Shown here piece after piece: positions 44,601 to 53,901 of a stretch of DNA of 64,000 nt; the first letter of the stretch is position 1; the number at the start of each line of letters is the position of its first letter. The DNA comes from Doris montereyensis (lineage: Eukaryota > Mollusca > Gastropoda > Nudibranchia > Dorididae). The position numbers and the translations under genes are program-made. Location of the stretch: assembly GCA_037039925.1 (NCBI GenBank), contig JAXRKP010000060.1, positions 104,501-168,500 of the forward strand, written 5' to 3'. The notes beneath the pieces were generated by a model. It was not told the DNA's origin, searched no databases, and saw only the letters and a program-made list of their open reading frames with translations.

Positions 44601-45049
44601 TTTTCTTTTGTTTTGAGTATGTTGATGTGAATTGTAGTGTCCAATTATGAAATAAGTTGAAAGTAAGAGGGATTTTGAAGTCCTTTTATGATGTGATAAT
44701 ACTGATTAATTGTGTGCGTTATCAAATATACAATTTTCCATCACTGTTCTAGGTTTGGTCAGGAGCTGTTATTTATTGGTTTGGTTTTGTGGATGAGTTG
44801 GCTGAGCAAGGTGACAATGGTATCTTACTTCTTGATCAATTTCCTGGCAGCAAAGAAATAGCCCACTTGGAGAAAGCAAAGCAAGAGGAAGCAAAGTCTC
44901 ATAAACAAGAGACTGACATTTCAAAAAGGCAATTATTTTCAGAGGAATGTTGGACTTCTTCCATGAACATGACTAATTTTAGTGATAACCATCTAAGTGA
45001 TTACATTGATCCAATTTTTGACTCTGATGAAGACGTTGGCCAGTTGTAG
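26558..45049 (+). CDS. CDIN1: CDIN1 (C15orf41) nuclease homologue, complete gene, 11 exons
   Basis: CDIN1 is a PD-(D/E)XK-type nuclease that binds codanin-1; human variants cause congenital dyserythropoietic anaemia type I. Exons: 26558-26658, 28573-28624, 32369-32430, 32910-32967, 33691-33796, 34379-34458, 37357-37407, 37909-37976, 38476-38541, 38883-38988 and 44753-45049. The translation follows the human protein along its length: [16 protein letters not shown], the basic [14 protein letters not shown] segment, [51 protein letters not shown] and the nuclease motif [11 protein letters not shown], then [10 protein letters not shown]. The E-S-K of that motif is the predicted metal-binding and catalytic part. 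All junctions are in phase except two needing a one-base change (A-run at 37401-37407; GG at 44757-44758). The C-terminus is about 60 residues longer than in human, Ser/Glu/Asp-rich, ending DSDEDVGQL. Confidence 0.92.
26943..27040. repeat. 49-bp tandem duplication in CDIN1 intron 1
   Basis: The unit starting TCTCTCTTGCTTTGAAAAAG and ending ACTTCCTGTGAGC occurs twice, 26943-26991 and 26992-27040. Looser repeats of GGTGTTGCATC.ATGCAA and TGATAGGTA follow to about 27290. Confidence 0.9.
27585..28275. repeat. Degenerate CATTAATGA-containing repeats
   Basis: CATTAATGA and close variants occur near 27593, 28145 and 28225, each followed by a TAGTG-like and a GTCCAT/GTCATT-like block at similar spacing. 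28135-28275 reads as two diverged tandem units of about 85 bp. Confidence 0.45.
28573..28624 (+). CDS. CDIN1: CDIN1 exon 2
   Basis: Acceptor tttttttttacag/A completes a Leu codon, then [17 protein letters not shown] and donor GTACGG. Matches the TLLSIFSQEYQ region of human CDIN1. Confidence 0.8.
30337..30640 (+). mobile_element. tRNA-derived SINE, family C, nested in the LINE
   Basis: Starts with the same tRNA-like head as 1060-1150 (GGGACTC..GTAGTCCAGAGGCAAGG, B-box GGGTTCAAGCCCC). It runs through a 200-bp body and interrupts the LINE reverse-transcriptase frame. Confidence 0.75.
30905..31042 (+). mobile_element. Short interspersed repeat with AAAC tail, copy 1
   Basis: GGTAGGTCCTACTTCTTTCC, then ATCTTGCTGTTTCCTCTTAA, TTCACCTGAGATCACC and an AAACAAACAAAC tail. 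It is nested in the LINE. Similar copies lie at 37138-37249, 45752-45870 and 60300-60426. Confidence 0.75.
32369..32430 (+). CDS. CDIN1: CDIN1 exon 3 (His/Arg-rich)
   Basis: Acceptor attttacag, then [20 protein letters not shown] plus two bases, donor GTTGTG. Phase fits exons 2 and 4 exactly, and the segment corresponds to human KHIKRTHAKHH..ESYYQ. It starts about 30 bp from the end of an antisense LINE, whose minus-strand frame runs over it. Confidence 0.85.
32910..32967 (+). CDS. CDIN1: CDIN1 exon 4
   Basis: Acceptor tttttcag/G completes a Gln codon, then [19 protein letters not shown] and donor GTAAGT. Aligns without gaps to human YLNGVVKN..LLDLAN. Confidence 0.82.
33691..33796 (+). CDS. 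CDIN1: CDIN1 exon 5
   Basis: Acceptor tttccatag, [20 protein letters not shown] through SEGRAS plus one base, donor GTATGT. Matches human YAPSLMARLILERFL. Confidence 0.87.
34379..34458 (+). CDS. CDIN1: CDIN1 exon 6
   Basis: Acceptor cttttcag; completes Leu, then [20 protein letters not shown] and ARELYE; donor GTAATG. Matches the human segment from PPS through VLANQVYQ. Confidence 0.87.
34570..34760 (-). mobile_element. SINE family A fragment
   Basis: Shares CAAAGTCCTT, GGGGAGCATACA, GACAGCAGAGTGAAG-like and TTTCC.AAGAGTACA with 10095-10285, same orientation. Confidence 0.65.
34974..36380. mobile_element. 1.4-kb TIR element with an array of TCGCAC motifs
   Basis: TIRs begin TAGAGTGAAGTCGCCAG on the left and TAGAGTCAAGTCGCCAG on the right, and extend to ACTCGCACAC (26 of 28 positions agree), with TA at both edges. 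TCGCAC occurs at least ten times in either orientation, clustered in the first 300 bp and last 450 bp, as expected of subterminal transposase-binding sites. Neighbouring flanks do not contain it. No transposase was recognised inside. TA target suggests a Tc1/mariner-type or other TA-targeting family; the superfamily is not settled. Confidence 0.8.
37138..37249 (+). mobile_element. Short interspersed repeat with AAAC tail, copy 2
   Basis: GGTAGGTCCTACCTCTTTCC, CATCTTGCTGTTTCTTCTAA, ATTCATCCAGGGGTAATTGC, then AAACAAACAAAA. Same family as 30905-31042. Confidence 0.7.
37357..37407 (+). CDS. CDIN1: CDIN1 exon 7
   Basis: Acceptor ttccacag, [17 protein letters not shown], donor GTAAGC. The exon ends in seven A. 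Six A would give the phase that exon 8 needs and a gap-free alignment to human (IKHAIGHEHE), so one extra A is suspected. Confidence 0.85.
37909..37976 (+). CDS. CDIN1: CDIN1 exon 8
   Basis: Acceptor acaaag/G, then [20 protein letters not shown] and FI plus one base, donor GTTAGT. Matches human GHEHEVLLRD..LSFL and joins exon 9 in phase (G plus AG gives Glu). Confidence 0.82.
38476..38541 (+). CDS. CDIN1: CDIN1 exon 9
   Basis: Acceptor actttcag, [20 protein letters not shown] then I plus one base, donor GTAAGA. Nearly identical to human DEDQLRAKGYDKTPD. Confidence 0.92.
38883..38988 (+). CDS. CDIN1: CDIN1 exon 10 (nuclease motif)
   Basis: Acceptor cttttcag, then [31 protein letters not shown] and two bases, donor GTATGA. 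Carries the ESK nuclease motif. Confidence 0.93.
39165..39290 (-). mobile_element. SINE family B fragment
   Basis: GGC.TCAAGGTCTATAGAGC and TGGAGCTTGGCCGG match the tail of the copy at 24160-24440 in the same orientation. A weak B-box-like GGATTCAAGCC lies at the other side. Confidence 0.55.
40067..42470 (+). pseudogene. Decayed hAT-superfamily transposase in CDIN1 intron 10
   Basis: Pieces in order: a BED-finger-like part ([32 protein letters not shown]) at 40110-40400; [20 protein letters not shown] and [13 protein letters not shown] to 40740; a long catalytic-region frame 40741-41694 ([39 protein letters not shown]); a C-terminal frame 41734-42276 ([20 protein letters not shown]); and a lysine-rich tail 42277-42460. 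The long frame and the C-terminal frame are collinear, separated by one TAA at 41692. There is also a TGA at about 40579 and frameshifts near 40420, 40740 and 42250. It resembles ZNF862-like hAT transposases. No terminal repeats were found. It cannot encode an active enzyme as read. Confidence 0.8.
42715..43020 (+). repeat. Dispersed repeat shared with the inside of the 58399-59176 element
   Basis: ACTAGAAGCATGTTTTCACT, GATAAAC..TTGACACCT and TTAAAACTGAAT.AGGCCT occur here and, inverted, at 58670-58870. Confidence 0.7.
43300..44358. mobile_element. Foldback element, two arms of about 440 bp
   Basis: 43300-43735 is the reverse complement of 43900-44358 with roughly 85-90% agreement by eye. 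Matched blocks include TTTATTGGTGGA, GAAGGGTTATA, GATGCCTTAGGTA.TGCTTAG, CCTTTTATTACTT and CATTCTCTATTATTTCTTCT. A loop of about 160 bp separates the arms. The purine-rich left arm (GAAA/GAGA) is why pyrimidine-rich open frames appear in the right arm. No gene content. It lies in the last intron of CDIN1, 0.4 kb before the terminal exon. Confidence 0.88.
44753..45049 (+). CDS. CDIN1: CDIN1 terminal exon 11
   Basis: Acceptor tgttctag; R-F-G then one missing base at 44757-44759, then [20 protein letters not shown] and [12 protein letters not shown], ending DSDEDVGQL and TAG at 45047-45049. The part after FPGSK extends beyond human CDIN1. Confidence 0.88.
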   Translation, partial: VWSGAVIYWFGFVDELAEQGDNGILLLDQFPGSKEIAHLEKAKQEEAKSHKQETDISKRQLFSEECWTSSMNMTNFSDNHLSDYIDPIFDSDEDVGQL

Positions 45050-45144
45050 TCTTTGTAATTTAAAACGAACTGAATTATGTATAGAAATTAATATAATATA
45101 AAAAAATTTATTTTAATATGATGCTTTACCATCCGTATACAGAG

Positions 45145-46850
45145 ATGGGGATTTTCCATGTTTTTGTGTCTCATTGTATACACACACAAGCACCAATCCG
45201 GGAAAACATAGGGTCTAAGTCTAGTAAAAGTAGTAGTGGTATCGGTAGTAGGAATTGTACATCTACAGACCTTTAGGGTTTGAGATTTCAAGTTAAATCG
45301 TGCGCTTTTTGTTGTTGTAGAATTTACTATTTTACGATTGGTTTTGCCTTTTTTCACATCGGTTGGTTAAAACCCATACAGGCTGGACACTTCTGCTCCG
45401 TGCTTATAAGAAAGACGCAATCTCTCACGTTTTCTCTCTCTCTCTCACATATACACACACACGCTTACATAAATACACACTCTCACATAGGGTCTACAAA
45501 AAAAAAAGAGAAGATTATTAAATAAACAGCATCCTGATCAACAATAGGCACCTGTAGCATTGTGTTAATATTACATTACTACATGAGTATTGATTTTTTT
45601 TTCAAGGTTGCATGTTATTGCTTTAGAGCTAGTCACATACACTTGGTTGAAAGTTTAAGGCTTGATGTGAACTAATGAAGTGAAGCTTCTTTGATTTGAG
45701 CTTTTCTTTTAATATCCGAAACTAAGTTCAACATAGATGGATAACAGTTGCTACTGGTAGGTTCTTCTTCTTTCCTTTTCCTCTTTTATTTATCTTTAAT
45801 CTTGCTATTTTCTCTCACCTGAGATAAATGTATATGTTAGAGGGGTAAAATTCAATAAAACAAACAAACTGCCATCCTCGCCCCTTACCAATCACGCCAG
45901 TAAAGGAAGATAACTCACTCATGTTGACATTTTTTTTAAAACGTAATCTACTATTTTTTAGCTTAGATTAGGGTTTTTCATTCCAAGAGTGGCAGGTCTG
46001 CATCTATTATTAGTATTGCATTATAGGTAGCATTATTGAGATAGATAAAAAGAGAGAGAGGAGGGAGGGGCGGGGCATACTTGAAGTGAACATTAGGGAA
46101 TATTGTAGTTGTAGTAAAAATTTTCTGGATGGAAATAAAGTGACTGCAGAGTAAAGAACCATGGAGGAAAGTGAGTAAGAAAACATGAAAAATATTGTAG
46201 AAATAAGTGACTGCGATAAAAGAGAATGAAGAATGTTTGGTGAGAAGAGGTGGATTTGAAAGTAAAGAAATGAAGATAAACGAAAGAAGAGACGATTCAC
46301 TGGTTTTCGTCTCTTCTCGGATTGTTTTTATTGATTTATGTGTGTGTTTGAGTAATTATTTGGCTAGAGTCTATCAGGGGAGGGAGGGGGCACACCTTTT
46401 TAATAACTGCTATGGAATCTGTAACTTGCACAACATGCACATGGCACCTGTGAAATTTTCACTCATGTTTAATAGAATCAGATGGTGAATAGTCTGTGAG
46501 ACTATAAATACTATAATGGTTTGATATACTTTTGAAAAATAAACCCATAGATATATAGGTAGTTACCATACTGGACTCCAAAACCCTGTGTTGCCAGTCC
46601 AGCAATGTACTACTACAGGACTATGATGATACAAATCTCTCTTGAATTTTGATTATAAAAAGTTGGCATGTCTGATAACATTGGGTTTTTTTTATATTGC
46701 TACCTTACCCTTTTCTTTATATTTCTTGTACGTATTTAAATGTAATGTTCTTACGTAAAGAAACTAATATTATTTTGAAATTTTAAAGGGGCCGATAAAG
46801 TTCAGTTGTTTTTTTCTTCAGAGCTTGTCCCCATCCCTGCGTATTGCATG
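45145..46850 (+). repeat. 1.6-kb dispersed repeat, copy 2
   Basis: Direct copy of 340-1960, beginning about 100 bp after the CDIN1 stop codon. It lacks the SINE head of copy 1 and instead carries an AAAC-tailed insert (45752-45870). The CT tract is much shorter here (about 45421-45445). Confidence 0.75.
45752..45870 (+). mobile_element. Short interspersed repeat with AAAC tail, copy 3
   Basis: ACTGGTAGGTTCTTCTTCTT, then ATCTTGCTATTTTCTCTCAC, CTGAGATAA and an ATAAAACAAACAAAC tail. Absent from the matching place in copy 1 of the 1.6-kb repeat. Confidence 0.65.
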
Positions 46851-49800
46851 AGTATATTTTTTAAGAGTTGGTGGAATAAAATCATTTGTAAGAAAAATTG
46901 TTCCTCATGTAAATTATTGCTAAATGATCGATTTATTCAGAGTGATTATTTGGGCCATATTGATATTTTCAGCCAACGAGAGAGCAGCTTAATCTGCGAT
47001 AAGGTGTCACATTCTAAATGGCCATGTCATTATTTTTTGTCATATAGACTCTATAATAGAGAGGTCCTCGTTTCCCCATAAATCCACCATTTTGTCACAG
47101 TCAACAAAAGTCTTTAGAATAGCCTTTACTAGAGTAGATCTATATCTAGATCTAAATAATCTGAAGTGCAATACAAACTTTTCAGGTCTTCTTAAGAACA
47201 AAAATTACCGCAGGATTAGGGATAGGGCCAGTGGAGGGGGGGGGGTGGTGGCAGTATTATAGATTGTGGTAGGTCTAACTGCTATCAGTTTTACATGGCC
47301 CAAAACACCATCTCCTTACCTATTTCATCATATGACCAATACTAATGTTATTGTACACTTAATTTGACAAATGTTCTTACAAGGCTGTTGTATAATGATT
47401 CATTTTAAAGGGCTATAAAAACAGAAAACCAATGCAAGAGTTTGACATTAGATGCTTTTTATTGATTTATTTTATTTTAATGAAGGAGAGCAATATGATT
47501 TGAATCTGTTGAGATGTAAATAAAGATTATGTCATGTTAAAATGTGTAAATTTTGTATAATAATACTATTAAAAGATGTAAAAATGAAATACATTCAAAA
47601 GAGTTTATTAATTAAAAAAGTATGTTTTTATCCTGTTTTCATGATTTGTTCTATTGTTGGTAACAAGGTTCATAAGCATTTTTTTAAAAGATGGGATTTT
47701 ATTGGAGTTATAAAATCATGATGGTTCACTAGGGATACGCCATAAATATGATAATCCAAACAAAGCATTTCATCACCGGACATTGATTATGCTGTGCCTT
47801 TTTATAAAATCCCTTCTGAATGAAAAAATTTTTCTTTAAAAATAAGATAAATTTGTAAAAAACACTGTAAGCAAGTAAAATTTCTGTGTTAACTCGGCTG
47901 TCATCTCTTTATTTATGTTTATTATTATGACAGACATAAGAGTAAGAGGTTGACTAATTCATAGCCATTAAATGCAACAAGTATTTCATAAAAAATGCAG
48001 TCAATATTGATTTGATTTATATAATATTAGTATTATTAGCTAAAGTTTCTGTTGAAGTAACACTGAAAGTGAAAGAAACATGTAGAATATAAAAGAACAA
48101 GGCAATCCTATGTATTATATAAGATTAAGAAGAGTAAAGGCAGCAAAGTGCATGATTGAATAACAGGTGTAAAAGCGAGTGCAAATAATAATCATAATAC
48201 TGATGAACTAGTAAATACTGATCAGTGATGTTGGTAGAAAAAGATCTGTAAAATTTAAAAATTAATACCAAGACATAAAGTGCATTCATCACATGTTGTG
48301 AAATACTAAATATAAAGGTAGTGATTGGATAAAAAATTAAAATTAATTAATTAAGAGAAAAACAGATTAATCTTTCATTCCACCAACTATTGATAGTGAG
48401 AATTAGATTGTCTTTGTAAGTTTCATTAGGGAAACACATTGTCAGATAACATATATATACACATCATAATCGTTTAGTTTGTAACAAAAAATTTTTTTAT
48501 CACGTCTAGAGCTCTTTTTTCACCGTTTAAAAACTTTGTGCCAATAAAGCTCAATTTTAATATTTCAATTAGTAAAATGCATAAAAACATTTGTCTTGAG
48601 TGATGACGAGTTTTGGTCTAAAAATGATTTATCTAGTAAATCTAGATCATCTAATATATTTTTTCAAAGGCATGTTTGATACAGCAGAAGAAAATAAATC
48701 TGGGAGTAGGAGCATTTTTGTTTTTTGTTTTTTCTTCAAATCTTGAATGGAATGAATACATTCCAATTCGATGTTCCCAAGAAGTATTTTTTACATTGTA
48801 ATTGTAAAACGAATGTGATATAAGTATAAACCTTCATATATTGTCCATATAAATTATAAACAACCAACAAGTGTAATCATCAAATAAGAACTAATACTGA
48901 TAGATTGATATTTAAAAATACAACAAAAATCAATCAATGAAATACTGTTTAAATTTATGATGACTTAGCACTGATGCAATCTGGTTGCATTGACAGAGGC
49001 CTTGAGTTTACAAGTTCAGCTGAGATCTGTCTGTTGAAGGAACAAAATTTAAAAAAAAACAAAGATTAGTGATGCTTCACCACATGTCTGTATTAAATAT
49101 TTCAAAGTAACAACACTACAAAGTGATTTTAAAAGAGTCAAAGGCATCTTTACTATCAATTGACCATCGATTACAGATCTTATGACGCGTTGTATCTCAT
49201 GTATGATTTTACAATTTTCATAATCATAAGGTTCTTTGGAAGACACGACTATAACATTAATACAGTGTAGACTGAGTGAGAGGCAAAAGAAATGTGAATT
49301 TTTGAGCATGAACAAAATGCAAACCACATGTGATATGGGCAAGTACTTTTTCTTGTCTGGTTCAATCTGAACTTGCTTGATCTGCCTAATTTAAACAATG
49401 CAGTGTTTTCATTAGCTGTTTGAGCAATAAACTCAGTTTGATCAGGCTTTTTGTGAAATGTCATTTAGTGGGTTCATCATGAGAACATCATCTTCATTCA
49501 GCTTCATCACATTCACAAATACTTTTAACTGTTTATCTTGATTTTATCTATACTGGTAAGATAAAGCAGGTACACATTGTCAAACTGTATCAATGAGACG
49601 TAAAATTAAAGTGAAAGTTATATTAAAATTTCCATGTAAATTAAATTAAAAATTATGAAACAAGATTCTCCACATTAGATCTTTCTCGGCCGAGTGTCAT
49701 TTTGCGTTATTGAAGTTTGGAAGTTTCGCTGAGGTGCAGATTTTGTATGAATTTGTAAATAGCATTTATTATTTCCTGTTTATGGTGATAAAGACAACAA

Positions 49801-50019
49801 GACACTGCTTTTCATACCATCTATGTGATCAGAAAAGTCAAGTTGGTCAAATCTAGCGTAAAAAGTTCATGTCGTCAACATACTCTTCATTTCAAATAGG
49901 CTTTTTCAGTTATAAATAAAATTGTCTATAACTTAATACACACGTTATCTGACTCACCCAGTAGCTTTTTTTGATAAATGAAACGGTTTTCATTTTATGA
50001 ATTTTTTGAAAATGCATAT
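46851..50019. other. Intergenic, nothing recognised
   Basis: Very AT-rich DNA. A minus-strand open frame near 49060-49250 (SSKEPYDYENCKIIHEIQRV) looks somewhat protein-like but has no family match or linked exons. Confidence 0.4.
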
Positions 50020-50290
50020 AGCAACCTTTCCAATTTTTGGCAAATTTAATTATGCAAAAAATTGTTTTGCAAAACTTTGAAGAGATATCGAAAAAACTAC
50101 TGGATGGAATTTTTATTTATTTTATAGATGTTATATACCAAATTTGGGGGCAATCAGACAATAGATAAAAAAGTAGATCGCATTTCACTGTCAAAAAGTA
50201 ACATTTTGAGAAAATCTCATTTTTAACAATTTTTTCCGTTATTTGAATGTTTTTCGCATATAAACCTAGTATAAAAGAATAATATAATAC
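50020..50290 (-). repeat. Dispersed repeat, inverted copy of 11885-12150
   Basis: ATGCATATAGCAACCTTTC, CCAAATTTGGGGGCAATC, CACTGTCAAAAAGTA and CGCATATAAACCTA read as the reverse complement of the earlier copy. Confidence 0.75.
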
Positions 50291-50730
50291 ATTGAAACAT
50301 GATATAATTGCGAGAGGCTATCAAATACTTCATGTCGACCCTATTTTAACTGATCCCTTTACTCATGTCGGAATGGCATTTTTCTTATAACAGGTACGCA
50401 GAATGTTTCCCGTAATATTCGGCTGATCTTAAATAATGTTGACAATATTTCATCAAAAGTAGATTCTTCAGATAGCGTACTTTGTGATAATTAAAATGAG
50501 TACCAACTTGATATACTTTACACAAAATTTCCGGGGCTTTTATAATACAGCTGATGTGTTGAATGTTAGGCATTTCTAAAAAAATCAAATAAAATGAAAG
50601 AATTGATATTGAGCCTTTGTTATGGTATGAATGTCAAGGGAATGAACTGCTCCATTCAATAGTGTAATAGAAGAGTTTTGCCACCCCCCCCCCCCCACCC
50701 CCTTAAAACATGTATTTTGTTGAGTTTTTG

Positions 50731-51165
50731 TCAGAAATAACAATAGCATGAGAACAGATGGCACATTTTAACAAGCAATGCTAGGTCTAAGGCAAATGTG
50801 TCACTAGTGTCAGTCTTCTTCCATGTCTAGCTGTATTGTCTGTCCGAATCCAAGCAAAATCAAGACAAATGTGTCAGACAGTCTTATTTATGTCATGTCT
50901 GACCTACACTGTCGATCCTGCTCCTCCTAGTGTCCTAGTCTCTGATTTCTTGATGTTCAAAGTCAAAGGCTGTCTGTCCAAACATTATTCTGTGGAACGC
51001 AAATTTATCGATCAACGCAGATGCGTTATGATTGGCTGTGGCAGTGAGCGGAGAATTCATGCAATGGAATAGACTACGATCGGTGACAGGTGATGCACAC
51101 ACTCACTGAAAGAGAGCAAGGGTGTGAGGGCGGGGCTTAATGTTCACAGACCATGAGTGATTGGC
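50731..51165 (-). repeat. Dispersed repeat, inverted copy of 19266-19652
   Basis: GTCAGAAATAACAATAG, GTGTCAGTCTTC, GCAATGGAATAGA and GTGAGGGCGGGGCTTAATG read as the reverse complement of 19266-19652. Confidence 0.7.
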
Positions 51166-51199
51166 TCTCGAGGTTGAGTGTACGTAGTTAGAGGGATTG

Positions 51200-52450
51200 T
51201 TTTGAGCATGATAATTATTGATAGATCTAGATCTACCTTTGCGTAGTCACTTCTTTAACAAAGCTGAGAACCAAAGCATTATCTTCCGAAAATTTGTATG
51301 ACTTCTGATCTGCTTTCTGAGATGACAAATTTTAAAAAACAACGAAGAAATACAACAAAAACTCAAAGAAACAAAAAACAAAAGTGAACAAGCAATCAGT
51401 ATTTAGCTTACACGCCAACGTATAGACCTACCTGTCACGCTAATGTGAATGATAATCAAGGGGCATAATCAATAATAATGCCTGACACCTTACCTTTAAT
51501 AAAGAGTTATTTCCCAGTGATATCGCATAAACACAAGGTACACATAAACGCACGCTTTTCTCAGCGCCCAAATGGCATACATTTATCCAGCGACTACTAT
51601 ACAAATTCGATAAGCAGATGTAGGCGTGTGTTTATGCCTAGTGTGCTTTTTATGAAGTGTGCTTTTATCCAGCGACTACTGTATAACACTCAGCGGAGAT
51701 GGAATATTATTATTCTCAGGTCGCAATATACTATTTGGCAAAATTCTCACTAAAGCAACTCATGTTCATGAAGATGGATTCGATTTTCCTCAATCTATAG
51801 AAAGCTTTGAACTTGAACTGCAGTTTCTTTTCCATTCCATTACTATTTACTGGATAGCCCAATTTCTAATTTTTATCGGATGGGTTGCATTTATGCCCAC
51901 TTTCTATGCGCAGTTCAGTGTTGATTTAAACGGAATACAACTTGCAAAAACTGTTGGGGAGCAAAATATGGACAGCGTCATTGTTGAAAACATGATCCCT
52001 GGGTTGTATCGTCAAATTTTATTGCCTTTACAGTAAATTACACTGAGACTGAAAGAATGCTGTAGTAGTATTGGTTTTGTTAAACTCAAAATCAAGCTAA
52101 AAATAAAACTAAAAGGGTTGATACTCAATTTCCTGGTCGTAGGAGATAATCATAAGAAATATTCCATATCCCTCATAAAGCAGCTGCATTGACCACACCA
52201 AAATGGTACCCACATTTTCTTTTATCCAGTAGTTGTACTTTCTCTTTATGAAAAAGTAATGGTAATTAAAACGATAAATTATGCTTACTTACATAATTTA
52301 TCTTGAAATACTACAACTTGTTTACTGTTCCTCCTATCACAGTTGATAGACTTGATAAAGTCTTAAGGTTTTAGCTCTCAGCATGAGATATAAATAAAAT
52401 ACATATTTTCTTTAAAGATGTAAATGGCCAATTGTTTATTCCATTAGATG
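51200..52450. other. Intergenic with an unrecognised open frame
   Basis: A 125-codon plus-strand frame at 51659-52036 has a hydrophobic stretch (IYWIAQFLIFIGWVAFMPTF) but no family match or linked exons. TTTATCCAGCGACTACT is repeated at about 51583 and 51664, so the area is partly an imperfect direct repeat. Confidence 0.35.
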
Positions 52451-52479
52451 AGCTTAAACGTAATACAAGAACAACCAGA

Positions 52480-52666
52480 TCAGGTTGTCAAACATACATG
52501 GTTTCATCTTCAAACATTTTTTATCACCTGTACTCATTTTACCTAATGATGACACTACTACACTAGGGCTGTGGAATGGACTGCCAACAGAAATAAAACT
52601 CAGCAGTAGCGCTGAAGACTTTAAAAATAAAATTAAACACATCATTTTAAAATCCAATTCGGATTA
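52480..52666 (+). mobile_element. LINE reverse-transcriptase C-terminal relic
   Basis: Encodes LGLWNGLPTEIKLSSSAEDF then KNKIKHIILKSN, the WNxLP..I..S.S...FK..L end motif common to CR1/L2-type and related LINE proteins. Upstream reading frame is lost. Confidence 0.65.
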
Positions 52667-52797
52667 ATATTTTTTGGGTTAAATTAAAATATGCCCGCTG
52701 ACAGAAGTGACAGTGATACTCAAGAATTGTGTTGGTCGGTTTTTATTATGAGAAGAAGAGAATGAAATGAAAACATATACAATATCATTTTCCTATA

Positions 52798-53142
52798 TTA
52801 AAAGTAAAAGTCCCCCCCCCCCCGCCCCACATACACACATTTCCTTTTTGCGTGGTAACCGGTACTGTCTACAAAATGCATTCTGTTTTCAAACTCACTG
52901 TCAATCCTTGGAAAGTGACGTTGCTCTCTATGAGTTGGTTTATCAGGTACAAAATCACATCGTGGTCTGAAATCTGTTTTCGTAACTTCGTTGTGGCCAA
53001 ACAGGTCACTGTCCATTTCTTCTTTATATCTACCAATGTGGCCTCGTTGTTTTCTGCACCAGTCTTCCTCCTTCATGCGCTCAACGGCACACCAGGTTTC
53101 CCTTTGCTCACCCAGAGCAAGTTCTTGAGCTGATGCAGACAT
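52798..53142 (-). CDS. Small protein or first exon, possibly SPATA45-like
   Basis: A minus-strand frame from ATG at 53142 encodes LALGEQRETWCAVERMKEED, QRGHIGRYKEEMDSDLFGHN, RPRCDFVPDKP and REQRHFPRID. Composition is clearly protein-like: rich in charged residues with Trp and Cys, no simple repeat. From memory, the TWC.VER and RHFP words recall vertebrate SPATA45, a small testis protein of about 98 residues, but this is unverified. A perfect donor (GTGAGT at 52898-52893) inside the frame suggests exon 1 may end at 52899, with later exons not found. Without splicing the frame ends at 52798 after a G-rich run. It is divergent from POLE2, and an X-box-like site lies 163 bp upstream. Confidence 0.5.
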   Translation of the reverse strand: MSASAQELALGEQRETWCAVERMKEEDWCRKQRGHIGRYKEEMDSDLFGHNEVTKTDFRPRCDFVPDKPTHREQRHFPRIDSEFENRMHFVDSTGYHAKRKCVYVGRGGGDFYF

Positions 53143-53901
53143 TCTTGTTAAAGAAAATACGATTCAAATGGGTGGGTATATTATTACTACAATTACAATC
53201 CTGTTATATTGCAGGGTTATCCAACGATGAACTGAAGTAAACGAAAGGCCTACCAAATAATGATTAAACTTTTTTATATCTTCAGGGAAAGTTGACGCTT
53301 CTTTGTTTCCAAGGGTAACGGCGCTCTTCTGTCACACGCAATCTTCAAATAATATTTTAAGGCTGTTTGAATGGGAAAATTAAAAAAAAAATCTGTTTTG
53401 GAAGTTAAGATCTAATTAGAAACAGATGAAATCGATAAAGAACATGATTAGCATTATTCAATAGCATAGGTGAAAACACCCACTTTATAGCACTGTTTTT
53501 TAGTGTTGAAACTGCAGATCTGTATCTACAGAAAATGAAAGTAGATATCATTCTGTTAGTTTTTATGCTCTGCACTGTTAACTGATAATAACATTGCCAT
53601 CATGAGCGTCCAAATAACTTTAATCTATGTTTCATGGTGAATTTTATGTTTTTTGTTCCTCTGAGCATTTGTTGGAAAGACGTAGAGCTAGTTTATAAAT
53701 GTATATCTTTCAGAAGATTTCTTGCTGTGCGCACGAAGAAAATGGCTTGTCGATGTTGTTTATCGATTACAATATAATATTAGCTGACGTAGTTTGGCGG
53801 CAGATTCAGATTCTGAAACTGAAGTAAAAGTGACACAAATAACACAAGTGATATAGATCTAGATCTATAAATTAGATCTATCTAGATTCTAAGTGATAAT
53901 C
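53143..53901. promoter_or_regulatory. Putative bidirectional promoter, small protein / POLE2
   Basis: The 759 bp between divergent start codons. Contains an X-box-like site at 53305-53319 and AGATCTAGATCTATA near 53856, about 45 bp before the POLE2 ATG. No TATA box was identified. Confidence 0.4.
53305..53319. promoter_or_regulatory. X-box-like (RFX) motif
   Basis: GTTTCCAAGGGTAAC fits two RFX half-sites, GTTTCC and GGTAAC, with a 3-bp spacer. X-boxes mark promoters of cilia and sperm-tail genes in animals. It lies 163 bp upstream of the minus-strand ATG at 53142. Confidence 0.45.

Noticed and set aside
51659..52036. 125-codon frame as a membrane protein gene
   Set aside because: No family match, no linked exons, and part of it lies in an imperfect direct repeat; kept only as an unrecognised frame.
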